NCBI RefSeq assembly: GCF_028823535.1
Contig: NZ_JAQIYM010000090.1
Coordinates: 124,001 to 188,000, forward strand
Origin: Pseudomonas serbica
GTDB taxonomy: Bacteria > Pseudomonadota > Gammaproteobacteria > Pseudomonadales > Pseudomonadaceae
Direction of reading: 5' to 3'
Length of the DNA stretch: 64,000 bases
Position 1 is the first letter of the stretch. The number at the start of each line of letters is the position of its first letter. Made by a program: the position numbers and the translations under genes. Shown here one piece after another: positions 52,758-61,701 of this stretch. The notes under the pieces are model-generated. The model saw nothing but the letters and a program-made list of their open reading frames with translations, was not told the origin of the DNA and searched no databases.

Positions 52758-54461
52758 ATGAGCGATTTTACCGAAGAGATGATCCAAAGAGCTTTCTCCG
52801 CACTTAAGGATTTTGCTGAAGATGAGGCGCTCAACCCTCCTCATCAGTTTTTTTCAGAGCCTCAGCGCCCTTCTACAGCACTAGAAAACTCGCTAAAGGT
52901 ATCTGGGCTTCAGGAGATATTTCACAAAGACCCAGCCAGGTTTGTCGAGATATGTATCGCTAGGATCAAAGCTAAAGCCTCGATTCTAAGTTGCTTCGCT
53001 GACATAACAAGGATCAGCGCCCTTAATATTGCAGCCTCATTGTGCTATTTCAATTCATGGCGCGATCTTCATGAATATTCAAAACTTCTACCATCCATGA
53101 ACGCCAAGAGCGTCATCGCGGATGCAAGGACATTTAAGTTATCAATAGGCGCTTGGGCTATCACTGAAGGCACAGGCTTCACTGAAACTATCGAAACTCA
53201 CTTCAAGCTTTCCGCATTAATTCTTGGTGGTGAAAAAGGAGCAAGCGACCAACGAATTGAATACATTGCAAGGAAAACATTTAGTGATTCTAGTATTCAG
53301 TCAAAGGCTTTTGGTCAACTAGAAATTTTTAGCATGATCGAGTCAATCAATTCCAATGTTGATCAGTTTATGATTACCGACCTAATCTCAACATACCCAC
53401 TGACTAATCAACAAAAGCCGCTCGATCTCGATCAAATTGAGATCATGGATTTACTCGAAGTCTTTGCCTTTGCGAAGACAGACGACTATATGTCGTACAA
53501 GAAATACTCAGAGCTCCTCTGTCGCCGCATCAAGCACCACATAAGATATTACATAGAAAACACAACCCGTGATATCGCAGGGTTGTTTTATGAAGATTCA
53601 CTTTCTGATAAAAACAGTCTTCTTATTAAATTTGGGCACCCAAGCATCGATAATGAAATCAATGATTTCATCAAAAGCCGGTTCCATAAATTAGGCCGCC
53701 CGGCTTTAAGCTTCCTGGTAAAGCAACCCAATCAATACCGCATGTATGGCGAAGAAAACAATGCGCGTCTTGACTACCATAGAACCGAGTCAACAAAGAT
53801 CTGCCTTGATAGAAAGCCACTAGAGTCAGGTGTTTTCTTAAGCGTATTCAGAAAGTATAGAAAGTGTGAAGAACCTAGACAAGATAAACTCTATGAGGTT
53901 TTTGCTGTAGCCGAGGATTCTGGTGGGCTAGTTATTGGCTATATTTCAATTGATTACACCAACAGCCAGTATCGCTCATTAGGTGCGCATGCAGAGATGC
54001 TCAATGATCATGATAATACTGAAAGCCTTGAGATGCTTCATTCTATTGGCCTCAGATGTCAGGATGGTCAATCCTACTGGGATTACCAATCGGCTGCGTT
54101 TGTATTTGATTGGGAGGTTGCGATCTCACACCAGAATAAAGGAATTGGTACTGAGTTATTCCATGAGGCCTTTCGCCAAGGACTCAAGGGCTTAAAAAAG
54201 CCAGAAGTTGTAATTGCTAATGTTGAACCGCTGCGCTATCCAGTAACGCCGACTTGCGCTTTGAAGAAATTACCCTTCTTGAATTACAATAAAGATAAAG
54301 ATGTTATCGAGAGTATTTGGAATAAAGTCACAACCAGAAGCTCTAATTTCGGAGGTATCTGGTGTGACTTTGTTGCAGGAGGACATTGCGGGCATTATCA
54401 CGGAATTGGTAACTCATTTTATCGAGGAATAAATGAGATCCGGGCAATGGATTTGGATTAA
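52758..54461 (+). CDS. Large protein with C-terminal GNAT-like domain, 567 aa
   Basis: Near residue 455, FDWEVAISHQNKGIGTELFHEAF matches GNAT motif A (Q-x-x-G-x-G), so the C-terminal 200 residues may bind acetyl-CoA. An N-terminal segment RISALNIAASLCYFNSWRDLHE resembles the helical module seen at 31388 and 32734. The central 300 residues are unrecognised. The gene is AT-rich and preceded by about 270 bp without genes. A terminator follows. Confidence 0.65.
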   Translation: MSDFTEEMIQRAFSALKDFAEDEALNPPHQFFSEPQRPSTALENSLKVSGLQEIFHKDPARFVEICIARIKAKASILSCFADITRISALNIAASLCYFNSWRDLHEYSKLLPSMNAKSVIADARTFKLSIGAWAITEGTGFTETIETHFKLSALILGGEKGASDQRIEYIARKTFSDSSIQSKAFGQLEIFSMIESINSNVDQFMITDLISTYPLTNQQKPLDLDQIEIMDLLEVFAFAKTDDYMSYKKYSELLCRRIKHHIRYYIENTTRDIAGLFYEDSLSDKNSLLIKFGHPSIDNEINDFIKSRFHKLGRPALSFLVKQPNQYRMYGEENNARLDYHRTESTKICLDRKPLESGVFLSVFRKYRKCEEPRQDKLYEVFAVAEDSGGLVIGYISIDYTNSQYRSLGAHAEMLNDHDNTESLEMLHSIGLRCQDGQSYWDYQSAAFVFDWEVAISHQNKGIGTELFHEAFRQGLKGLKKPEVVIANVEPLRYPVTPTCALKKLPFLNYNKDKDVIESIWNKVTTRSSNFGGIWCDFVAGGHCGHYHGIGNSFYRGINEIRAMDLD

Positions 54462-54569
54462 TCCTGCCAAGCGATGCCAGGGGATGCCCTCGGCATCATA
54501 GGCCAAACTCACACACCTTTGCCTACCTTAGCCTTCTTCCAGAAAGACTGGATGTCTAGCAACCACTAT

Positions 54570-54595
54570 GGGGCCATTCATGGCCCCTTTCTTTT
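54570..54595 (+). terminator. Rho-independent terminator
   Basis: GGGGCCAT pairs with ATGGCCCC (54570-54587), followed by TTTCTTTT. It ends the GNAT-like gene. Confidence 0.85.
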
Positions 54596-54682
54596 GGTAC
54601 ACGTTTCTACTCGTTACATAAAATACAGCGGTTTTTAAATATTTTTCAGTCTCACTCAAATTTTGCCGATCAGATCAATATG

Positions 54683-54888
54683 TTGTCAAAAATTCCTAGG
54701 CTATTGATTTTCTTTGCTAAAATTCTGATTTTTTGACAGCTCGAGCCACGATCCCAAGCATTTACGTATTTTGCCATTTGGCTCATTTTTTGACTAAATG
54801 TTGTCAAAACAGCCAGAACAACCAGCAAATCATAGAGTTGGTGATTGCAGATTTGACAACATGGTTGTCAACTAGCCCAAATTGACAA
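54683..54888. promoter_or_regulatory. Cluster of TTGTCAA/TTGACAA motifs in AT-rich intergenic DNA
   Basis: Within 206 bp there are TTGTCAA at 54683, 54801 and 54865, TTGACAA at 54853 and 54882, and TTGAC(A) at 54733 and 54790. The copies at 54853 and 54865 form a perfect inverted repeat with a 5-bp spacer. The 478 bp from 54462 to 54939 carry no gene. Likely operator array for the gene at 54940, or a site for a plasmid DNA-binding protein. TTGACA alone is also the -35 consensus, so some copies may be promoters. Confidence 0.6.
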
Positions 54889-54939
54889 GAAAGAAAAAAT
54901 ACGATTAAGTGTGCGAACTCAATTTATCGGGATGCAGGT

Positions 54940-55521
54940 ATGACTATATATTCAACGGTGGTGTTTATAGGTGTTACCCCAAATTTCAAACAGTACAAAT
55001 GCCCTCCGAGAGTAGATGCTAGCCAAGCAAATTATGGTGTATTGGAAGAGTTCTTCAGGACGCTACCATCAGCCTCAAATGAAACAGAAATTATCATGCC
55101 TTCTGACTACATAGATTTAGCGGACATGGAGATGATGTTAAAGCTCGGAGATAGTGGAGGCTTAAAGGTATATGCCGATGATTTTCATGATTTAGCGAAG
55201 GCAAAAAAATTCAATGAAAGTCTCTTTAATGTTCCAAGATGGCAACAACATCATGTATTGAAGGACAGATCTAAAGCAGCTCCGCCAGGCATCATTCCAT
55301 TACTATCGTACTCAAGTACGTCATTCGCAAACGCCCAATGGTACTTTGAGCTTTGTGAGGACTTGAATATAAAAGCAGCAAACGTTTCCAGGATTGTAGA
55401 TAGCATGAAAATAAGTGCTTCAGATTTCGAAGGAAAAATGCCGAAGAAATTCAAGTCCGTGCTTGAAAATGTGTTCAATATAGAATTCATTGATAGAGTC
55501 ACAGTGCAAAGGCTCATTTAG
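54940..55521 (+). CDS. AT-rich hypothetical protein, 193 aa
   Basis: Unrecognised. Begins MTIYSTVVFIGVTPNFKQYK. Alpha/beta, soluble, basic C-terminus (KMPKKFKSVLENVFN). Its promoter region holds the TTGTCAA cluster, so it may be the regulated gene. AT-rich codons. Confidence 0.65.
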   Translation: MTIYSTVVFIGVTPNFKQYKCPPRVDASQANYGVLEEFFRTLPSASNETEIIMPSDYIDLADMEMMLKLGDSGGLKVYADDFHDLAKAKKFNESLFNVPRWQQHHVLKDRSKAAPPGIIPLLSYSSTSFANAQWYFELCEDLNIKAANVSRIVDSMKISASDFEGKMPKKFKSVLENVFNIEFIDRVTVQRLI

Positions 55522-55595
55522 TCCTGGGAAACAAAATCTTAGTGAGTGCACCTAAATCGAATACTTGTCCTGCTGCTCTCCCGGTTAAAGACCGC

Positions 55596-56009
55596 TCACT
55601 CCATTAGGGCGCTTGGCGGGAGCAACTCAAGAAGGACTTCATCTGTCAGCACCGTGTCCCGGTCAAAGGACAGCCGCTCAGCCACTGCCTCGACGTAGGG
55701 CAGCAGCCTGGTCTGCCCTTTGGGTGCAAATCCGCTTTTGCCGCTCCGGTAGTAGGAGGCGCCACCAAACGACTCGCTATGGTCGATGATGATCCGCTTC
55801 TGTCGCCCGCTCGCCGGGTTCACGACCTTCACCAGGCGATAGCGATTCATGTTGTGCTGCTGCATCGACAGGATGAGGGTCTGGCCGGCATACGGCGGGT
55901 GCTGATCGAAGTGTTCCTTGACCAGCTCATCGGTGAAGTTCAACAGGCGCCGGGCGAAAATCAGCACGTAATGCTCTGGAATCGAGATGCCTGTCAAAAT
56001 TTCACTCAT
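55596..56009 (-). CDS. Hypothetical protein, 137 aa
   Basis: Unrecognised. MSEILTGISIPEHYVLIFAR starts a soluble protein with a basic centre (GRQKRIIIDHSESFGG) and an acidic helical end. GC-rich codons, unlike the gene before it. Confidence 0.65.
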   Translation of the reverse strand: MSEILTGISIPEHYVLIFARRLLNFTDELVKEHFDQHPPYAGQTLILSMQQHNMNRYRLVKVVNPASGRQKRIIIDHSESFGGASYYRSGKSGFAPKGQTRLLPYVEAVAERLSFDRDTVLTDEVLLELLPPSALME

Positions 56010-56232
56010 TTCACGCGTCCTATCGAGTTGTTAGGTATTACCTGGAAATGACCTTCTGGATTATTGGCTCCTGCTTGTCAAGGCGGACGGGCTCAACATT
56101 CGCAGGATGCGGTGGGTACTTCACGGATAAAGCTAGTCATGATGGAGTGCTCATCAGGGCTGTTCGGCCTATTGTAGGAGCGAGATATTCGTTACCTCGG
56201 TGGCGAATCGACCCGCAATTTCCCTCGAGATG

Positions 56233-56523
56233 TCATGCCTTATCTTCGGTTTTACTCGAAGCCTTGGGCCGCTCCTCAGCAATTTTCTTGATGAACGTTT
56301 TGTGGGCGTCGGCATAGTCATAACCGCTCCACGTCAAGGCGGTGACCTCAAATGTTTCATTCACGCGCCTGACCAGGACGTAGCCCTGGCTGGACAGGAG
56401 CCAGGCGGCGTGCTGAAACTCATCACTCGATACGCCAGGCAGCGACGTGATGGGTGGGGCTCTGTGTGGCGCTTCCAGCAAAAGCAGAATGATGTGGAAA
56501 AGATGCCTCTGGTTTCGCCTCAT
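56233..56523 (-). CDS. DUF2513-like small protein, 96 aa
   Basis: MRRNQRHLFHIILLLLEAP, then FQHAAWLLSSQGYVLV and ALTWSGYDYADAHK follow the layout of DUF2513, a winged-helix-like family of phage and plasmid origin. A Lys/Glu-rich tail ends the protein. Function unknown; DNA binding is possible. Confidence 0.75.
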   Translation of the reverse strand: MRRNQRHLFHIILLLLEAPHRAPPITSLPGVSSDEFQHAAWLLSSQGYVLVRRVNETFEVTALTWSGYDYADAHKTFIKKIAEERPKASSKTEDKA

Positions 56524-56756
56524 GGCCGTACCTATTCTTATCGAAAACAGATCCGCCGTGACGGGAAACGGTTATCTGTTTCGTTTGGTCTCTATTGGCA
56601 CATTGTTGCATGCAGAAAGATGCCGTTCAATCGGTCGCCAATTGCCTTTAATTGTCTTCGCCAAGGCCTTGATCTGTACCTTTTTTACAGCGTTATTTTG
56701 GTTCCGAAATGAGCTACCCTTGATGAATCTCTGCCGTATGGAAAACGGATTCACCC

Positions 56757-58514
56757 ATGGCCGTCAACCACGTCGACATGATCAGAAATCTCGCCCTGGA
56801 AAACAGTCGTCTTCATGACGCGCTGCAAAGGGCTGAGAAGATTCATTTCGAGGCCACCGGAAAGTCACTTTCGGCGCAGCTTGGGTTAGATAACGGTGCC
56901 TCGCCTGTAATCACCCAGGCCGCCGTCGCCACGAGCATCCAACCCTCGATCCCGTTTGAAGCGGCCCCTGCCGTGCTCCCTGCGACCATGCAACGTCTGA
57001 ACAAGTGCAAGGCCCCGCCTTTGCGGTCAAACCCCACGAACTATCGACTCGGGGCGCACCCCCTGACAGACGAGCAACAGCAAGGCGTTGATTACGCCGT
57101 GACCGGTTGCAGCCTGAAGGTGGAAGCTGGCGCCGGCTCTGGAAAGACCAGCGGATTAACCGCTATCAGCCAGAACATGGGTAAACGTAAAGGGCTGTAC
57201 CTGGCGTTTAACAAGGACATCATTAAAGACGCGTCATCGCGGTTCCATAGCAACACAGACTGCCGGACAACCCACTCCGTAGCCTTCGAGGGGGCCGGCC
57301 ACCCGTTCAGTCACCGGATTCAAAAAAAGACCCTGCCCAGCAAGGTGATTATCGATGCCCTGTTCCTGGAGGACTGGGCTGGAATTTCAAAATGGGCTCA
57401 AGCCAACCTCATACGTCAGTGGGTGGTCAATTTCACCCAAGGTGCCGAACCCTACCTCGATCTCAAGTCAGCCCCGTGGAAGCAAATCTTCCTCCTGACC
57501 AAGGAAGCCGACAAAGCGAAGGCGTACCTTGCGGCTCAGCCTATAGCGTCAAAACTTGGGCCATTTGCCGCCAGGCTGTGGGAGCTTCTGCGAAACGTAA
57601 ACGGCACGCTGCCGATCTGGCCAGACGTCTACTTGAAGATCTGGGCGCTTTCAGAGCCGGTTTTGGAATGCGACTTCATCCTGCTCGACGAGGCTCAGGA
57701 TACAGCGGGTGTCGTTCTGAAAGTCATCCGCGACCAGCCCAGTCAAGTCATCTGGGTCGGGGATCGCCGGCAGCAGATCTATGCCTGGCGTAACGCGATA
57801 AACGCCATGGATACCATCACCACTGATCGAACCACTACCCTCACGCGCTCGTTCCGCTACGGACAGCCGATTGCTGAGATGGCCAACGCTGTCCTGCAGA
57901 ACTTCCTCGGGGAGAAGACCTTTAAGATCGTCGGGTCGCCCATGGTGGATTCGAAGTTGTGTGAAGTACGCAACCCGAAGGCCATCCTCTGCAGAGGTAA
58001 CAGGGGCGCTCTGACCGAGCTGATGGGCGCCTTAAATCAGGGCAAAAAAGTCCACATGGCCGGCGATGTCATGACCTTGATCAACGAGGTTGAATCATGC
58101 GTTAGCCTGATGACGGGTAGGCGCCCACGCTCACCTGACTTCCAGATGTTTCAGAGCTGGCATGAGCTCCTGGAGTATTCCAAGACTGAAGTGGGTGCGG
58201 AACTGGCCACCTTGGTGAAACTCATCGAACTGTGGCCGGCAGAGCAGTTGCTGGCCGCCCTCAATTCCGTCCAAAAAGTCGGAGTGGCTGATGCAGATGT
58301 CACCATTTCAACCGTACACAAAGCCAAGGGCCTTGAGTTCCCCACAGTTAAGCTTGCTGATGATTTTGCATTCCCGCCTGTTGACGGCATGAAGTCCAAG
58401 ATGCCCTTCAGCGAAGAGGAAGCCAGGATTTTCTATGTGGCTCTGACCCGCGCCCAGTACGAGCTGGATGTCACCCAGTGCAGGGCTGCTCAGGTCGCGC
58501 TGGACTGGCGTTGA
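56757..58514 (+). CDS. SF1 UvrD/Rep-like DNA helicase, 585 aa
   Basis: Walker A AGAGSGKT at about 124-131, LDEAQDT for Walker B, WVGDRRQQIYAWR for motif III, TRSFRYG for motif IV, STVHKAKGLEF for motif V and FYVALTRAQ for motif VI. All SF1A motifs are present. The first 90 residues are an extra helical region not found in UvrD, and the total is shorter than UvrD (about 720) because accessory domains are reduced. Probable 3'-5' helicase for plasmid replication, repair or recombination. Confidence 0.88.
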   Translation: MAVNHVDMIRNLALENSRLHDALQRAEKIHFEATGKSLSAQLGLDNGASPVITQAAVATSIQPSIPFEAAPAVLPATMQRLNKCKAPPLRSNPTNYRLGAHPLTDEQQQGVDYAVTGCSLKVEAGAGSGKTSGLTAISQNMGKRKGLYLAFNKDIIKDASSRFHSNTDCRTTHSVAFEGAGHPFSHRIQKKTLPSKVIIDALFLEDWAGISKWAQANLIRQWVVNFTQGAEPYLDLKSAPWKQIFLLTKEADKAKAYLAAQPIASKLGPFAARLWELLRNVNGTLPIWPDVYLKIWALSEPVLECDFILLDEAQDTAGVVLKVIRDQPSQVIWVGDRRQQIYAWRNAINAMDTITTDRTTTLTRSFRYGQPIAEMANAVLQNFLGEKTFKIVGSPMVDSKLCEVRNPKAILCRGNRGALTELMGALNQGKKVHMAGDVMTLINEVESCVSLMTGRRPRSPDFQMFQSWHELLEYSKTEVGAELATLVKLIELWPAEQLLAALNSVQKVGVADADVTISTVHKAKGLEFPTVKLADDFAFPPVDGMKSKMPFSEEEARIFYVALTRAQYELDVTQCRAAQVALDWR

Positions 58515-58629
58515 GCGCGAAATCAATCACTCCCGTGCAGCGGACTTAGGTTCCTCGACTTTCACCAGAAATTCACAGATGCGTTAACCTTTCCGAAACC
58601 CAGAAATTGAACCCCATAGGTAACCTTAC

Positions 58630-59181
58630 GTGGCAAAAGACAGCTACCCGAAGGAATCGAAGGACTACGGCGCCTACAGGTGGCATAGCGCCTGGCAAAT
58701 CGACGTGGTAAAGCGCGAAGCACGCCACAAGTCCGGGTTGGTTTATGACTTTTTCTGTGGCATCGCTGGCGCCAAAGCTGCTCCCATGGGTGGACGCTGC
58801 CCTTCGTTACACTGGCGTGGTGAGTTGCGTGGTGGTTCCCAGGCGCTTCCCGCTGACCAGGCTGAGCATGTCGCCATTCGGTTATGCCTAGAGGCCTGTA
58901 CGCTGTTTTCAGGCATGGCTTGGGATGCGTGCCAGGATTGCTCAAAGCATACGGCTGGCGGTGACTACTACATGGTTCAGCATGCTCTGTGGTCGCAGGT
59001 ACACCCTAATCGCCACGGAATGCTATGCCTGTCGTGTCTTCAGGCGCGGCTTGGTCGGCGTTTGATAAGGGATGACTTCCTAGATGCTCCAATCAACCAG
59101 CGTAACCGTGCAATAGAAGCCATACTCGTAGAATCCACCCTAAAAATACCTATTGAAGAACACATTCTAAGTGAGGGCTGA
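58630..59181 (+). CDS. Putative zinc-binding hypothetical protein, 183 aa
   Basis: GTG start. CQDCSKHTAGGDYYMV and GMLCLSCLQARLGRRL give two CxxC pairs followed by the DDFLDAPIN segment; this combination occurs in a conserved small phage protein family of unknown role. The N-terminal 70 residues are unlike that family. It abuts the next gene directly. Confidence 0.7.
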   Translation: MAKDSYPKESKDYGAYRWHSAWQIDVVKREARHKSGLVYDFFCGIAGAKAAPMGGRCPSLHWRGELRGGSQALPADQAEHVAIRLCLEACTLFSGMAWDACQDCSKHTAGGDYYMVQHALWSQVHPNRHGMLCLSCLQARLGRRLIRDDFLDAPINQRNRAIEAILVESTLKIPIEEHILSEG

Positions 59182-60228
59182 ATGGAATATTTTGATTTCG
59201 ATGGGAATCTCAATGAAGTTGTTGGCGGGCTGGAATTCAAAATTGAAAAGAGGCCGCACGACAATCCACGATACGAAGAGATTTGCCCAGGTGGTAAAAC
59301 TGTTCTAGTTACAAGTGAAATTCTACAGCCAAAGACGGCTGACGAATTTTTCGATATGGCGAGGAGAATAATTGCTTCGTACCCGCCATTCATAAATCCT
59401 AAAGATTGCTCATGGATGTTGGCTTACATCAGTAAAATTGAAGAGTCGATGAGTTCTAACCATTTCGGTTTTAACCAAATAGTTGGCGTCAAGAGACGAA
59501 CATTAAGCGAGTCTGATGTGTATCGCTTCATTGAAAACCCTGATCCAGTTTCAATAACGCGGTTTTTATATACATTCGATGTATTAGAGCGTTTATTTAG
59601 CGGCTACTTAGGCGTTCGTGACTACTTTAATATCAACAAGAATGTTGATGCTACCTATAGTAGCATTGATGCAGAACTCTTACTTGGGGATAAGGAAAGC
59701 TACCGACTCTCACAAAACCTCGATAGATCAAAGTCTTTTAAGTCTACTATGACAAGAGGATTTTACGGTGGAACGGATGTAATCATCACAATTCCAGATG
59801 GCGAAGAGTTAGTGTCTCAAAGCATGCACGGGAAAAAGATGATTATAGGGTCTGGTGCCAAGTTTGAAGGAACGATGGTCAGGTTCTACAAAACTGAGCC
59901 GTTTTGGGCGAATCGAGCTAATTTTGAGTTTTACCCAACCATAACAGGCGCGATCAGACCTACCCTTGTCGAGACGCCAATGTTTGCTATGACTTTAGAA
60001 ATGGCTAAAGGTGTCGAGAATATCCTGAGTGGCAGGATGTATGGTGCATATAGTGGCTTTCATGGCTATTCAATAAATGCATTCATCCCTTTACACTGGA
60101 TTTCGCATACATTGATAGACTCAGAATTTTATGAGGTTAGTAATCACCCAACTCCTAAACCATGTTTCTATGACCCAATGGAAGGCACCATGCCGATGAT
60201 CGAATTCCTAAAGGGATTTGCTGGGTAG
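59182..60228 (+). CDS. AT-rich hypothetical protein, 348 aa
   Basis: ATG directly follows the previous stop with AGTGAGGGC upstream. A segment near residues 195-245 (FKSTMTRGFYGGTDVIITIP ... GSGAKFEG) has a faint likeness to the last strands of ADP-ribosylating exotoxins, but the expected ExE motif is absent, so I leave the function open. Strong AT bias against GC-rich neighbours suggests separate origin. Confidence 0.65.
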   Translation: MEYFDFDGNLNEVVGGLEFKIEKRPHDNPRYEEICPGGKTVLVTSEILQPKTADEFFDMARRIIASYPPFINPKDCSWMLAYISKIEESMSSNHFGFNQIVGVKRRTLSESDVYRFIENPDPVSITRFLYTFDVLERLFSGYLGVRDYFNINKNVDATYSSIDAELLLGDKESYRLSQNLDRSKSFKSTMTRGFYGGTDVIITIPDGEELVSQSMHGKKMIIGSGAKFEGTMVRFYKTEPFWANRANFEFYPTITGAIRPTLVETPMFAMTLEMAKGVENILSGRMYGAYSGFHGYSINAFIPLHWISHTLIDSEFYEVSNHPTPKPCFYDPMEGTMPMIEFLKGFAG

Positions 60229-60330
60229 CCGATGTACTAAAACCGCTCAGCAAAAGCTTAGGGTGGGGAAGCAATCCCGATTTTTTCAAAACCTCGTGTG
60301 AGACTGCGGTTAGGTAGCCAAAAGTCAAAT

Positions 60331-60362
60331 AAAAAACCCCCGGCCTTGTGGCGCCGGGGGTT
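60331..60362 (-). terminator. Strong rho-independent terminator of the small RNA
   Basis: CCCCCGGC (60337-60344) pairs with GCCGGGGG (60353-60360). Six A bases at 60331-60336 become a U-tract on the minus strand. On the plus strand the hairpin could also stop read-through from 59182, though without a U-run. Confidence 0.85.
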
Positions 60363-60426
60363 AGCAGAAGGAGTCGGATCGCTGCCCTACACATCCTTCA
60401 AGGTACCGCTTGAAGCCCTAGCGGCA
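60331..60426 (-). ncRNA. Candidate small RNA, about 95 nt
   Basis: The minus strand has a consensus-like promoter (60433-60460) followed by about 95 nt and a strong terminator, with no credible reading frame. The 5' part folds into a hairpin, CTTCAAG (60396-60402) pairing with CTTGAAG (60409-60415). Between this and the terminator lies an unpaired-looking stretch containing ACTCCTTCT, which is complementary to Shine-Dalgarno sequences. It could be a trans-acting regulator or an antisense RNA. Confidence 0.6.
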
Positions 60427-60432
60427 CATTGA

Positions 60433-60460
60433 ACAATAGTACGGATGGTCGTGTTGTCAA
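60433..60460 (-). promoter_or_regulatory. Sigma-70-type promoter for the small RNA
   Basis: Read on the minus strand: TTGACA at 60455-60460, a 16-bp spacer, then TATTGT at 60433-60438. The -35 box sits inside the palindrome GTGTTGTCAACAC (60451-60463), which could be an operator related to the TTGTCAA motifs at 40474 and 54683. Confidence 0.6.
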
Positions 60461-60635
60461 CACATGTAAGTAAAACAAGCTTCTTGCCCACGGTGTAGGC
60501 TTTAAAATTCCCGCATGTCATCCCGTGGAATATCAAATCTTTCCTGGCTACAGGCCTGGCTCCGACTTAGCACTGTTGTTTACGAACCCTCCCATGAAAC
60601 AATGAAGAAAAGCAGAATCAAGATAAGGCACCGTC

Positions 60636-61619
60636 ATGAGTCAGGCTGTTCAAGTTCATATTGCCGGCGTATGCCAAAAGCAACGTGGCCCTGGCGCGTG
60701 GGGTGCTGTACTTAGCAAAGGCTCAGCGCAGAAAGAGCTCGCCGGCGTTGACGAAGAAACCACCCAGCACCGGGCGGAAATGACTGCCCTCATAACCGCT
60801 CTGGGTGCCCTCTCAAGGCCCTGCAGGGTCGAGGTGCATTCGGGTTCTGAGTACCTGATCAAAGGCTGCTGTGAATGGTTGGCTAACTGGAAGCGAATGG
60901 GCTGGCAAACCACCAACCAACAATCAGTGAAAAATGCCGATTTATGGGAGCAGCTCGATGAGCATTTTCAGCGCCATGCGGTGGTCTTCCAGTACCTGAA
61001 CGAAACGGAGCCGGGCCCCCAGGGGCGACGGGCCAAGAAGCTAGCCAACAAAGGTATGAATGACCTTCAGGCAGACCTGAAAGCCCGTAGGGACGACGAC
61101 TACAATAGTCGCTATCAGGCCGAGGACGGCTCGACCATACAACCAGTCAAGATCTACACAGACGGTTCCTGCCTGAGGGATAGAACAGGTGGATGGGGTG
61201 TGGTCATCGTGAATGAAGCCAAAAAGAGGGAGTTGTCTGGCTCTGAATATCGCACCACGTCGAATCGCATGGAAATGCTGGCGGTGATACAGGCCCTGGA
61301 GGACGTAGATCCATTCCTACCAGTCCGGGTTACCACTGACTCCAAGTACGTAAAGCGCGGCATGGAAGACTGGCTTAAACAATGGAAGCAATCAGGTTGG
61401 TTGACTACCGAGGGTGAGCCGGTAAAGAACGACGACCTGTGGAAGCGCCTTGACGAGATCAGCTCAGAAAGACACATCACCTGGAAGTGGGTGAAGGGGC
61501 ATAGCGGGCACAAGCACAACGAGCGTGCTGACGCCTTGGCCAGGGGCGCCTCTTCACTAGCGTCAAAGCAGAAGCAGTCCCGAGCGGTGGAGCTTGAAAC
61601 ATCACCGTCCGGGCCATGA
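60636..61619 (+). CDS. rnhA-like: Pseudo-RNase H fused to a complete RNase H1, 327 aa
   Basis: Residues 165-310 are a full RNase HI: D176 (YTDGSC), E213 (NRMEML), D235 (TTDSKY), GHSGHKHNERAD with D299. It should cut RNA in RNA-DNA hybrids. Residues 1-130 repeat the same fold (GAWGAVL, HRAEMTALITAL, LWEQLDEHF) but the first Asp is Ala10 (HIAG) and the third is Gly70 (HSGS); only E48 is kept, so this half is probably inactive and structural or binding. AAGG precedes the ATG. Confidence 0.85.
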   Translation: MSQAVQVHIAGVCQKQRGPGAWGAVLSKGSAQKELAGVDEETTQHRAEMTALITALGALSRPCRVEVHSGSEYLIKGCCEWLANWKRMGWQTTNQQSVKNADLWEQLDEHFQRHAVVFQYLNETEPGPQGRRAKKLANKGMNDLQADLKARRDDDYNSRYQAEDGSTIQPVKIYTDGSCLRDRTGGWGVVIVNEAKKRELSGSEYRTTSNRMEMLAVIQALEDVDPFLPVRVTTDSKYVKRGMEDWLKQWKQSGWLTTEGEPVKNDDLWKRLDEISSERHITWKWVKGHSGHKHNERADALARGASSLASKQKQSRAVELETSPSGP

Positions 61620-61701
61620 ATCACTCACCCTTACTGAGATCCACTTTTTGGAAACAGATAGGGCTGAGTGGTTGGAGTCAAACCTTCAGGCAAGAAACTG
61701 A

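Noticed and set aside
59182..60228. ADP-ribosylating toxin assignment
   Set aside because: A faint resemblance in the C-terminal half lacks the ExE catalytic motif and a clear Arg or HGT element.
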